This document shows positions 9,830 through 18,916 of a DNA stretch of 64,000 nucleotides, piece by piece. Source of the DNA: Nitrosomonas sp. Is35. Its GTDB lineage: Bacteria > Pseudomonadota > Gammaproteobacteria > Burkholderiales > Nitrosomonadaceae. Where the stretch lies: contig NZ_JAWJZH010000001.1 in the NCBI RefSeq assembly GCF_033063295.1, positions 2,914,001 through 2,978,000 on the forward strand, given 5' to 3'. The notes below the pieces were generated by a model. It was given only the letters and a program-made list of their open reading frames with translations. It was not told the origin of the DNA and searched no databases. Made by a program: the position numbers and the translations under genes. Position 1 is the stretch's first letter. Each line of letters begins with the position of its first letter.

Positions 9830-11047
9830 ATGCCACTTGTAGATATGCGCGATATGTTGAATCATGCTTATCAAAACAACTACGCAATCGGTGGTTTTGG
9901 ATTAGTAAGCCTGGATTTCCTGGAAGCTATTATCAAAGCAGCCGAATCCTGCCGTTCACCCGCCATTCTTAATATTTCCGAGCCGCTCTTCACAACGAAC
10001 GATTTCAGATTAATCATTCCAGCAGTTGAACGCGCCGCACATCAGGCTAAAGTACCGGTAGCTATTCACTTTGACTATGCAAAAAAGCGTGAATCCATTG
10101 CCGAGGCTATTAACTTGGGATGCAATAGTGTCATGCTGGATGTTTCCTCAGAATCGTTTACCGGCAATATCGCTCAAACCAGCCGTGCCGCAGAATTAGC
10201 GCACGCATGTGGCGCTGCAATTGAGGGTATGCTTGGTTTTGCAGGTGGCACGGAAGGGGAAAACACGATCAATCACCTGGGCGAAGCTATTTATACTTCA
10301 GCCGAAGAAGCAAAAGCATATGTCAACCGTACCGGCATAGACTTTCTCGCCGTATCCATTGACACTCTGCATATCCGCCAGCACAACCGGATAAAACTCG
10401 ATTTCAAACGTCTGAAACGAATTAATGATGCAATTGGAATTCCACTGGTGTTGCATGGCGGCAGCGGCTTGATTGAAGATCAGTATCATAAGCTAATCTT
10501 AAATGGCGTCGCCAAAATCAATTGCTATACAGAGCTTTCCGATATTGCGGCAGCAACCATTCATTCCAATATTAAAACGCGCGCCAGAAAAGGCTATATC
10601 GAGGTTCTCCACGGAGTAACAGAGAACCTATTTGAACAAATCAAGCAGTGGATGCATCTTTGGGGTTCTGCAGGCCGTGCAGCGGAAGTATTGATTCAGT
10701 GCCGTCCTTGGCAGCCCGCAGAACAGATTATCCTTTGCTACGTTGAAAGCCATCGCTTACGGCAATTGGATGCCCTGATCGAACAAAGCCGCAAAACTTT
10801 GACGGCTATTCCGGGTGTACGTCAAGTTTTCTCCGGCTGGGCGCCTTCTGAATTGAACCAGTATCGCTTATGCTGGCGTATTCAGCTATCCCATTCCGAT
10901 GCCATTAACAACCTACAATCCCATCCGGAGTATATCTATTTTTTCAATCAATTATCCCGATCGATTGATCCTGAAAAAATCAGTATTACTTTTGCTCCGA
11001 CTTTATCTAATACGGAATTTAGGTTTAAGGAATTAGTAGATGCATAA
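9830..11047 (+). CDS. Class II aldolase-like protein fused to a Dabb-like domain
   Basis: 405 residues. Residues 1-280 follow the class II fructose/tagatose-bisphosphate aldolase barrel: A-I-H-F-D near 78-82, I-D-T-L-H with His181, L-H-G-G-S-G with His209, and K-I-N-C-Y-T-E-L. The first zinc-ligand His of the usual L-D-H motif is Tyr83, and the second Glu of E-x-E-L-G is Met134, so metal binding should be altered. Residues about 303-395 resemble a stress-responsive A/B barrel (Dabb): a G-V-R-Q-V-F-S-G-W strand and H-P-E-Y-I-Y-F-F-N-Q-L, then a closing strand. Normal cbbA products are about 345 residues without this tail. GAGGA precedes the ATG. Aldolase activity is doubtful; a Calvin-cycle link is inferred from the operon. 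Confidence 0.75.
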   Translation: MPLVDMRDMLNHAYQNNYAIGGFGLVSLDFLEAIIKAAESCRSPAILNISEPLFTTNDFRLIIPAVERAAHQAKVPVAIHFDYAKKRESIAEAINLGCNSVMLDVSSESFTGNIAQTSRAAELAHACGAAIEGMLGFAGGTEGENTINHLGEAIYTSAEEAKAYVNRTGIDFLAVSIDTLHIRQHNRIKLDFKRLKRINDAIGIPLVLHGGSGLIEDQYHKLILNGVAKINCYTELSDIAAATIHSNIKTRARKGYIEVLHGVTENLFEQIKQWMHLWGSAGRAAEVLIQCRPWQPAEQIILCYVESHRLRQLDALIEQSRKTLTAIPGVRQVFSGWAPSELNQYRLCWRIQLSHSDAINNLQSHPEYIYFFNQLSRSIDPEKISITFAPTLSNTEFRFKELVDA

Positions 11048-11137
11048 CCTATGCTTGCACCTGGCTGTTAAAATCCTATCCTGGTCAAAACCGGGTTACA
11101 TCCCATACGCCAAGTGCTGACTTGTGAAGCATAAAAA

Positions 11138-11845
11138 TCAAGCTTCATTCACCGACAACCCTTCATTCCTGTCTTTCAGAACAACGCTGGTATTCAGAGA
11201 ACTAGCGGTTTTAGGCCAGCGCGCGCCGCGCAATCTGTCCTTGCTCAACCACATCAGACACACGGCGTCGGATTGATTGCCGCCAAGAATTTGATAGGCA
11301 TCGTCATCCTCACCGGCATAGAAACCTACATGACCTTTTCCGCTCGCCAGCGATTCGCGCCAGAACACCATGATAGCGCCCAGACGAGGATTGGTAGGGA
11401 CGCCGAATTTTTCCCATTGCCGCGCACCCAGTGGATTTCCCGGCAATACTTCCTGCTGCAGGGTGGTTCCGACACAGTGCGCCACGAATAACCCGCACCA
11501 CGGCACATCGTCACCGGCATAACTGATATCGAGATTCTTGGCCCAATCCATGATGTCAGGATTGTTCTTGTTGCCGAGCACTTCCTTCGTGCCCATTAAG
11601 TGCCGCGCTTCTTCAAACCAAGGGAGTAATGGGGCGTTCACCGGAATAGCCGACGGCGTACCGGAAAAAAGTGCTGCGGAAGTTTTCGGGCCCACGATAC
11701 CATCCACTTCAAGCCCCTGGTGCTGCTGAAATTGCATCACTGCGGCGATGGTATTGCGTCCCCAGATGCCGTCGATCTCGCCCGGATCAAAACCTTTATT
11801 CTTCAGCGCTTGTTGAATTTGTTTGACTGCACTGCTTGCCATCAT
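11138..11845 (-). CDS. Peptidoglycan-binding protein with TIGR02594/CHAP-like amidase domain
   Basis: 235 residues. Residues 5-60 form a PG_binding_1 repeat (I-Q-Q-A-L-K-N-K-G-F-D-P-G-E-I-D-G-I-W-G then A-V-M-Q-F-Q). Residues about 75-215 fit the TIGR02594 family of papain-like peptidases/amidases: W-C-G-L-F-V-A-H with the likely catalytic Cys, G-H-V-G-F-Y with the likely His, and L-G-G-N-Q-S-D. No signal peptide is visible, so export would need another route or phage-type lysis. It is convergent with the cbb operon and lies 62 bp downstream of the chpA-like gene. Confidence 0.8.
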   Translation of the reverse strand: MMASSAVKQIQQALKNKGFDPGEIDGIWGRNTIAAVMQFQQHQGLEVDGIVGPKTSAALFSGTPSAIPVNAPLLPWFEEARHLMGTKEVLGNKNNPDIMDWAKNLDISYAGDDVPWCGLFVAHCVGTTLQQEVLPGNPLGARQWEKFGVPTNPRLGAIMVFWRESLASGKGHVGFYAGEDDDAYQILGGNQSDAVCLMWLSKDRLRGARWPKTASSLNTSVVLKDRNEGLSVNEA

Positions 11846-11907
11846 CCCTCCCGGAATTTCTATGAATTGAATACATAGCCCAGGGTGGAATTATGCAGTA
11901 TTTCTTT

Positions 11908-14900
11908 CTATAGCTTCCACTTCTTACGTTTCCCGATCAGATCGGACAGATGATCGAGCAGTTCATCTTCTTTGTAAGGTTTGCCAAGAAATACGTCAAC
12001 GCCCAGATCCTTGGCGATTTTCCGGTGTTTTTCCGCGGTGCGGGACGAGATGATGATCACCGGCATATGCGCCGTTGCGGGATTGTCACGCACTTTCCTG
12101 ATCAATTCAAAACCGTTCATTTTCGGCATTTCCAAATCGATCAGCATGACATCCGGAATGGTTTCCTGAAGAATGTCGACCGCTTCCGCGCCATTCTTTG
12201 CGATCAGCACGTCGCAACCTTCGCGCTCCAGCAGGCGGCAGGTGACTTTGCGCACGGTCAGCGAATCGTCCACCACCATGACAGCGGGCGGCGTGGCTGT
12301 TTTCTTTTTCTTCGCTGGAGTCAGCGCGGTAACCGGCGTACTGAGCACTTTCTGCACATCACTGCGCTGCATCAGTTTTACCGGATTCAGGATCAGAATC
12401 ACTTCACCGTCACCGGTAATGGTGGCGCCTTCCACGCCCGGCGCTTGCGCCAGTTGCGCGCCGATATTCTTCGCCACCACTTCGTTGCTGCCGAGCAATT
12501 CGTCGACATGGACCGCCAGATGCTGGGTACCGCTATGCAGGAACAAGACCTGACTGTGTTTGGCGGTTTCCGGCACAACGCCGGATTCGCCCAGCAAATG
12601 CGACAGATGTGCAAATGGATAGGTTTTTCCATTGTGGGTAACACAGTGATCCTGGTAAATTTTCTGCAACTTTTCCGCATCGAATTCACATTGCTGCTCG
12701 ACAATAAAAGCGGGAATCGCGTAGGTTTGCTTGCCGGTGCGAACCATCAACGTTTGCGCGACCGATAAAGTCAGCGGCAGGTTAATCGTGAAAACCGTTC
12801 CCTGATTGGGAGTGGATTCCACGCTGATGCGCCCGCCCAGCATCGTAATCTCATTCTTGACGATATCCAGACCAATGCCGCGCCCCGCTATTCCCGTCAC
12901 CGAATCGGTGGTCGACAAGCCGGGCATGAAAATCAGCGGCATCGTCTTGTCATCGTCGAGCACTGCATCGTTGCGAACCAAACCTAGCCGCTGCGCTTCC
13001 TCGCGGATGCGCGGCAAATTCAGACCGCGGCCATCGTCGCTCAACGTGATGGTCACTTCGTTACCTTCCTGACGCAACCGGATTTCGACTTGTCCGGCCT
13101 CGGATTTGGCCAGCCGCTGTCTTTCCTCCGGTTCTTCGATACCGTGGGCGATGGCGTTGCGCAGCAGGTGTTCCAGCGGCGGATTGATTTTCTCCAGCAC
13201 ATTGCGGTCAATCTCAACGTCAGCGCCATGAATCTCGAGACTGGCTTTTTTGCCCAAATCCTCGGCCACTTGCCGGGCGATACGGTAATAGCGTTCGGCA
13301 TAGTTGCTGAACGGGATGGTACGGATTTGCAGCAACGATTGCTGCAACTGCCGGTTCATCACCGCTTGCTGCGCAACCGCTTCTTCAGCGGCAATCTGCG
13401 TAGTCCGCAAGCTTTTTTGCACGCTGATGATGTCATCGACGCTTTCCGCCATCAGCCGGGTCAATTCCTGGAAACGTGAAAAGCGGTCAAACTCGAGCGG
13501 ATCAAACGCCGGTTCGCTTTCCTGTTGATGGGCAAGATGCGATTGCATTTGCGTTTCCGCTTGGATTTCCACTTCACGCATCTGATCGTGCAAGCGATGT
13601 GTGCTTTCCGTCAAATCCTGCAAGGATTGTTTGAAATTATTCAGCTGTGCCTCGATTTTTGAGCGCAGAATGCTGGCTTCTCCAGCATCGTTGACGAGGC
13701 GGTCAATCAGCTCGGAATTGATGCGCAGCAACGTTTTGGATTGCAGCAGCCCGGTTGTTTCGGCGGGCGGTTGCGCCAGTTCGGCGATCGCCACGGCCGC
13801 GGCAGTCAGCGCATCGTTTGACGGAACCGCAGCACCTTCATCGCGCTGAAGCTGTTCGATCTCGCCACTGATCGCATCAAATTCACTTTCCAGCTGATCC
13901 AGCGCGGCATCGGAGATATTGCGCTCGCGGAAAGCCGTTTCCACATGGCTTTCCATCGCATGAATCAATTCACCCAATTGCATGGCGCCCGCCATGCGCG
14001 CACTGCCTTTCAGGGTATGCAGTAAACGCAGCAATGCATGATGGATATCCTCGTCTTGCGGCAACATGCGCCACGCACGCAGTTTTGCGCCCATGCGCGG
14101 AATGATGTCGTGTGTTTCTTCCAGAAATACCGCAAGCAATTCCGGGTTGATCCGGTCAGCCGGTGCGACAGCGGGCGGTAGCTGTTCCGGCTGAGCCGGT
14201 TCGGCCGGAACCGCAGGTGCTTCGACGGTTTTGACGCGCGTCAGCAGTTCTTGCGCCACTCGCAGTAATGCGTCCGCATCAACCTCGGCAACGCCATGTT
14301 CGCGCAAATCGTCACACCATCCGCCATACGCCTGGCAAGCCCGGTCAACCAAGTCGAGCAGCGGATCGGAAGCGGATCTGTTTTCACTTAACCAAAGATT
14401 CAGCACTTGCTCCAGATTCCAAGCCACTTCACTCAAATCATCAAGCTTGACCATGCGGCCGCTGCCTTTCAAGGTGTGAAATCCGCGCCGCGCACTCGCC
14501 AGCGCTGCTTGATCGGTCGGATTGATGCGGCATTTGCGTACATCGCTGGCGATACCGGCCAGCACTTCACCCGCTTCTTCCAGGAAGATACCGAGCAACT
14601 CGGGATCGATAGCGGCACTCACCGCCGCAGCGGATGCGGTGTCTGCGCTTAGCGCGGCAGCAGGTGGCGTAGCCATTGGCACCGGCGAGGTTGCATTGGC
14701 CGGATTGGCTGCGATCTGGAACAGCTTGATGGCTTCCTCGACAATCTGCTGGCTATCGGGTTGCCCGCTGCGCAATGCTTCGATGTAGAAACCCAGGCTG
14801 CTCAATCCGTCGACGAGCAGAACTTGCTCGGTTTGGACAATCTCGTAGCCTGACTTTGACAGTTTCTCAACCAAACCGTAGCAAAGATGCAGCAGCGTGT

Positions 14901-16410
14901 GTGCACGCTCCAGATCCAGCATGACTAGCGTACCGGAGACTTGCTTGAATAAATCCGGCAACAGCGGCAATTCCGAACGTTGGGCGGGTTCAAAAAAGAA
15001 TTTATCCAGAATGCTTTCGATGTGCGCCAGGTTGGTCAGAATCTCCTGCGCCACCTGCGCCAATAATTCTTTTTCCTGTGTTTTGCCATCCAGCACTTTG
15101 AATGTCGGCGCGGGCGGCAATTCGCCGATCTGGATATCGCCCGTCGTGATGCCGTGCAGACGGGAATCAATCACATCGATCTGGGAGGGCAGATCGTCCG
15201 GCAGCTTATAAAAATCGTCAATAATGCTTTCAACCAGCAGTAGTGCCGTGGCCATTTCCATCGCCAGCTCTTCACTCGTTTCCTGCGGATGATCGTGCAA
15301 GTACGTTACCGTATCGCCAATGGCATCGATCAATTTCACCAGCGGCGCACATTCCGTTTGCCGTGCTTGGTGGCTGAGCCAGTCCACGTATTCCAATAGC
15401 GAAACCAGGCTTTCCTGATGCCCGGCACAGAACTCGCGCCAGATATCGTTCGCCTGCATCAGCGTATCGCGCAACCTATCCAGTATCGGACGCAGCGTTT
15501 CCGCTTCTTCAAACGTCGGCGTATCTTGGTTCTTGGTTTGGCCGGGCCAAGTGTAACTGTGTTTGATCGCGTTAATGCGCGCGCTGTCCGATTCGCTGTG
15601 CGCGATGTGGCAGAGCAATTCGCGCATTAACATGGACGTGTTGCCGGTCGTACCCGCCGCCAAATGGCGGATGGTTTGCTCAATCTTTCCGCACAGGCGG
15701 CGAACCGGTAAATCGATTTGGCTGCTGTCCAGTTGCAGCAAATCTTCCAGAAAACCGGCCGTCACCCACCAGAATGCACGCGCATCGGTAGTTCCGGGAA
15801 ACGCCTCGATTTTATCCGTCACGGCGGCCATTTGCCGCAAGCCGTCCTGATTCGATGGATCGCGCAACCACTTCAGCAAACCAGCTTGATACTCGGCGCC
15901 CAATTGTTTGGCCAGGATCTTGGTGGCAGCCGCATCGATATGCGCGGCTTCGGCTTTTAATGCCGGTGCAGCCGCCAAACGGGGGAAAAACAAGTCACTT
16001 TCGGGCGCGTTCTCAAAACCGTACACCTGCATCAAACCGCGATACGCCGGGAACAGCCGCAGCGGATTTTCTTCCGCACCATCGATCAATTCGTTCAAGT
16101 AGAACAGCAACGCCTTGGTGGATTGCTTCAGCGCATCGAATACCGGCGCACTGGGTTCAATTTTCTTACTGATCAGCGCTTCGACCAATTGCTGCATTTT
16201 CCCAGTCACGATGGAGATGCTGGTTAATCCCAGCATCTCCAGTAAACCGTCCAATTGATGAATATACTTGCGGCAATCTTTGATCAGATCGGCTTTATCG
16301 GGATGCCGACTGTATACCTCCAGGTTTTGATCGATCAGTGCGAAGACTTGGTCAATCCCGTCCTTGATCCCGATAATCGAAGCAATATTCAGTTTGGCTT
16401 GCGCGCTCAT
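11908..16410 (-). CDS. chpA: ChpA/PilL-type hybrid chemosensory histidine kinase (CheA homologue)
   Basis: 1500 residues. The N-terminal 570 residues are helical, with an Hpt-like bundle lacking the H-x-x-K-G motif (H51 region). Two canonical Hpt domains follow, with phosphorylatable His645 (H-T-L-K-G-S-G-R) and His798 (H-T-L-K-G-S-A-R). Then come the CheA dimerisation/HATPase core with N-box near 1081, D-D-G-R-G-L at 1125 and G-R-G-I-G-L-D near 1176, a CheW-like domain (about 1215-1350) and a C-terminal receiver with Asp1425. This is the layout of PilL/ChpA, which controls twitching motility and cAMP through PilG/PilH-type regulators. It lies 40 bp after pilJ. No pilG, pilH or pilI genes are adjacent. 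Confidence 0.92.
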   Translation of the reverse strand: MSAQAKLNIASIIGIKDGIDQVFALIDQNLEVYSRHPDKADLIKDCRKYIHQLDGLLEMLGLTSISIVTGKMQQLVEALISKKIEPSAPVFDALKQSTKALLFYLNELIDGAEENPLRLFPAYRGLMQVYGFENAPESDLFFPRLAAAPALKAEAAHIDAAATKILAKQLGAEYQAGLLKWLRDPSNQDGLRQMAAVTDKIEAFPGTTDARAFWWVTAGFLEDLLQLDSSQIDLPVRRLCGKIEQTIRHLAAGTTGNTSMLMRELLCHIAHSESDSARINAIKHSYTWPGQTKNQDTPTFEEAETLRPILDRLRDTLMQANDIWREFCAGHQESLVSLLEYVDWLSHQARQTECAPLVKLIDAIGDTVTYLHDHPQETSEELAMEMATALLLVESIIDDFYKLPDDLPSQIDVIDSRLHGITTGDIQIGELPPAPTFKVLDGKTQEKELLAQVAQEILTNLAHIESILDKFFFEPAQRSELPLLPDLFKQVSGTLVMLDLERAHTLLHLCYGLVEKLSKSGYEIVQTEQVLLVDGLSSLGFYIEALRSGQPDSQQIVEEAIKLFQIAANPANATSPVPMATPPAAALSADTASAAAVSAAIDPELLGIFLEEAGEVLAGIASDVRKCRINPTDQAALASARRGFHTLKGSGRMVKLDDLSEVAWNLEQVLNLWLSENRSASDPLLDLVDRACQAYGGWCDDLREHGVAEVDADALLRVAQELLTRVKTVEAPAVPAEPAQPEQLPPAVAPADRINPELLAVFLEETHDIIPRMGAKLRAWRMLPQDEDIHHALLRLLHTLKGSARMAGAMQLGELIHAMESHVETAFRERNISDAALDQLESEFDAISGEIEQLQRDEGAAVPSNDALTAAAVAIAELAQPPAETTGLLQSKTLLRINSELIDRLVNDAGEASILRSKIEAQLNNFKQSLQDLTESTHRLHDQMREVEIQAETQMQSHLAHQQESEPAFDPLEFDRFSRFQELTRLMAESVDDIISVQKSLRTTQIAAEEAVAQQAVMNRQLQQSLLQIRTIPFSNYAERYYRIARQVAEDLGKKASLEIHGADVEIDRNVLEKINPPLEHLLRNAIAHGIEEPEERQRLAKSEAGQVEIRLRQEGNEVTITLSDDGRGLNLPRIREEAQRLGLVRNDAVLDDDKTMPLIFMPGLSTTDSVTGIAGRGIGLDIVKNEITMLGGRISVESTPNQGTVFTINLPLTLSVAQTLMVRTGKQTYAIPAFIVEQQCEFDAEKLQKIYQDHCVTHNGKTYPFAHLSHLLGESGVVPETAKHSQVLFLHSGTQHLAVHVDELLGSNEVVAKNIGAQLAQAPGVEGATITGDGEVILILNPVKLMQRSDVQKVLSTPVTALTPAKKKKTATPPAVMVVDDSLTVRKVTCRLLEREGCDVLIAKNGAEAVDILQETIPDVMLIDLEMPKMNGFELIRKVRDNPATAHMPVIIISSRTAEKHRKIAKDLGVDVFLGKPYKEDELLDHLSDLIGKRKKWKL

Positions 16411-16450
16411 ATTTTTGTACCATCAATCGATAGAGAAACCGGCACGGGCA

Positions 16451-18556
16451 TCACACCTTGAAGTTCGATACCGATGCTTTCAGCTCGGACGCGAATCCTG
16501 CGATCTGTTTGATCGATCCTGTGGTTTTCAGCGTTCCTTGTGTCGTCTGCCGGGTAATATGAAGAATTTCTTCCATATTGGCAACTACCTTATGCGCCGC
16601 GCGTGTCTGCGTATTGGTCACGTCAAAAATATGCGTCACCAGCTGCGCCAGTTGCTTGGATACTTGTTCGATTTCTTCCAGCGCCCGGCCCGCCGCATCG
16701 GAGCGTTTCGCGCCTTTTGCCACGCCGAGCGTGCTGCGCTCCATCGCCGCGATGGCGTCCTGCGTATCGCCCTGAATGGTGACGATCAATTCGCTGATTT
16801 GCTTGCTGGCTTCCGCCGACCGTTCCGCCAGCCGCTGCACTTCTTGTGCGATCACGGTAAATCCGTGCCCCGCTTCACCGGCAGCGGTCGCTTGCAGCGC
16901 CGCGTTCAAAGCCAGCACATTGGTTTGGTCGGTGATGCCGGTGATCAAGGCGACAATCTCGCCGATCTCCTGCGAGCTTTCGCCAAGGCGCTTAATCCGT
17001 TTCGAGGTATCTTGAATGTGCGTGCGGATTTCGTTCATTCCGGCGATCGACTCACGCACCGCCAGCGTGCCTTTCTCCGCCGCGGCCAATGATTGTTTCG
17101 CGACTTTGGCCGATTCCGTCGCCATATCCGATATCTCACTGATCGATTCCGTCATGCCGACCACCGCCAAAGTGGTTTGTTCGATTCTATCCGTTTGTTG
17201 CTGTGCTGCGGTTAACAAACCGGACGAAACTTGCTGCGCTTGATGGGATGCTTTCACCACCAATGCGCCCGCCTGATTGACCTGCTCCACCAGTGTGTGC
17301 AATTCCTCGATGGTACTGTTGATGGCGTCGGCAATCGCACCGGTCATATGGTTGGTGATGTCGGTGCGCACCGTCAGATCGCCGTCGGCGATTTTTTTCA
17401 TGTCGTCCAGCAGTGTCACAATCGCTTTTTGCGCTTTCTCGACTTCGTTGCGGTTGGCCAGATTCTGGTGATAGGCATTGCGCCGTACCGACCGGATTAG
17501 CAAGATCAATACCAACACGGCGCACGTAGCCAGGATCATCGCCAGCGTATTCAGCAGCAGCGCGGCATGATTGTTTTGCTGTTGTATTTCATCGTCGAGC
17601 GTTGCGGCTTGTTCCTGCATCCCAGCATGGCTGTTCACAATCTCGTCGATTGCGGATTCAATCGTCAGCGCGACAGGAATTTCCTTACGGATGATATGTA
17701 AATGCTCGTCAAATTTTCTCAACTGCGCATACGCATGCGATAACAGATCCTGGATCACTTCGTGCTTGCTGGAAATCGCGCCAAGACCATGATTGCCTTG
17801 ACTCAGGGTTTGGATCATCGCGGCGACTTGCGCATGATCCTGCGCCAGTTGCGCAGTGATTTCCACCAGCGGCGCTTCGAGCGGCAGCAGGGTCTTCACA
17901 TTTTTGGCCACGGTGCGGGCGTGTATTTTGATCGTTTCCACGGTACGTATTTCTTGGGATAGATTTCCGGCTTCCGTCATGCGATTGATCAGTTCATCCA
18001 TTCGTCTCGCCAACTGGCTGTGTGCATTATTGATCGCTTTGATGCTGTTGTTGAGCCGTATGAGAGGTTCCTGCTGATTCAGAATCAAATCGATCCTTTG
18101 GTCTTCCAGTTGCCAGTCTCTGAAATAAGTATGCAAGCCCGGCGCTAGTGAATCATCCGCAACCGCCACGGTTGTGCCGCGATACGAGCCGCCTTGCAAT
18201 AACAGTGTAATGTCACGATTGAATTGCTGCCGACTATCGCGCAACCGGGCAAAAGCTTCTGCTTCGCCGAGCAGTGCCTGTTGTAAGGCATTGGCGATAT
18301 GCGCATGCTGAATTTGCAACTGCGCGGCCAGCTCCGGCTGAATTGCATTCTGTCTGGCTTGACGCACACTGATGGTTAGCGTCATCAACAACAGCACGGT
18401 GAAAAACATCACGACGCCACCCAGCACCCAGCTGTTGTTCACAAGAGATGTATTTTTAGGAATATTTTTCTTTGCGGGCGCCGCAAGCAACGGCAACTTC
18501 TTACCTAACGCAACCAAACCGGTTGGCAATCCGAATTTAGAAAAATTGTCTTCCAT
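16451..18556 (-). CDS. pilJ: PilJ-type methyl-accepting chemotaxis protein
   Basis: 701 residues. A cytoplasmic N-terminus precedes a first transmembrane helix (about 46-68), then a periplasmic helical PilJ-type domain, a second helix (about 333-357), a HAMP-like linker and the MCP signalling hairpin. The hairpin tip carries I-T-D-Q-T-N-V-L-A-L-N-A-A-L-Q-A. GGAGAG precedes the ATG. It should feed the ChpA-like kinase encoded just downstream and respond to surface contact or pilus state, as known for PilJ. Confidence 0.92.
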   Translation of the reverse strand: MEDNFSKFGLPTGLVALGKKLPLLAAPAKKNIPKNTSLVNNSWVLGGVVMFFTVLLLMTLTISVRQARQNAIQPELAAQLQIQHAHIANALQQALLGEAEAFARLRDSRQQFNRDITLLLQGGSYRGTTVAVADDSLAPGLHTYFRDWQLEDQRIDLILNQQEPLIRLNNSIKAINNAHSQLARRMDELINRMTEAGNLSQEIRTVETIKIHARTVAKNVKTLLPLEAPLVEITAQLAQDHAQVAAMIQTLSQGNHGLGAISSKHEVIQDLLSHAYAQLRKFDEHLHIIRKEIPVALTIESAIDEIVNSHAGMQEQAATLDDEIQQQNNHAALLLNTLAMILATCAVLVLILLIRSVRRNAYHQNLANRNEVEKAQKAIVTLLDDMKKIADGDLTVRTDITNHMTGAIADAINSTIEELHTLVEQVNQAGALVVKASHQAQQVSSGLLTAAQQQTDRIEQTTLAVVGMTESISEISDMATESAKVAKQSLAAAEKGTLAVRESIAGMNEIRTHIQDTSKRIKRLGESSQEIGEIVALITGITDQTNVLALNAALQATAAGEAGHGFTVIAQEVQRLAERSAEASKQISELIVTIQGDTQDAIAAMERSTLGVAKGAKRSDAAGRALEEIEQVSKQLAQLVTHIFDVTNTQTRAAHKVVANMEEILHITRQTTQGTLKTTGSIKQIAGFASELKASVSNFKV

Positions 18557-18886
18557 TGTGCTCTCCAGCTTGAAGTCAGACTTTCTGAATGTCCGTTCTT
18601 TTTAAAAACAAACGGCATCAGACAGGGGAAATACCGGACGACAGCTTAACTGCTGGAGCGCGTAATCAAAGACAGGATAAGACCTGGAAAACAATGTTTT
18701 TTATGAATCTATCGAACTTAATATCAACAAATTCAAGAACAAACCACATCATTCAAGTGATTGCCGGGCAGTGCGAGAACAACCTGCTCGCGGCGTTTGA
18801 AATAAGAACGGACGAACTTGCGGTGATTCAGGTATAAAGAATATAGCCCAATCGTAGAATTCCAGACACAACAATCACCTTCTAAA
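18557..18886. other. Intergenic region upstream of pilJ
   Basis: About 330 bp between the ilvA 3' end and pilJ. No convincing ORF is seen; the longest, 82 codons on the plus strand, lacks coding character. It must carry the pilJ-chpA promoter, but no clear -35/-10 pair is evident. Confidence 0.4.
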
Positions 18887-18904
18887 GCGCTGCGTAATCA
18901 GCGC
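18887..18904 (-). terminator. Possible weak terminator after ilvA
   Basis: A 6-bp GC-rich stem (GCGCTG/CAGCGC, 6-nt loop) lies 12 bp beyond the ilvA stop. On the minus strand only TTTA follows, so it is a weak candidate. Confidence 0.35.
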
Positions 18905-18916
18905 GTCCAGTCTTCG

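Noticed and set aside
11950..12768. Plus-strand ORF of 272 codons opposite the chpA-like gene
   Set aside because: It covers the conserved CheW and receiver regions on the other strand and has Phe/His/Arg-rich shadow composition.
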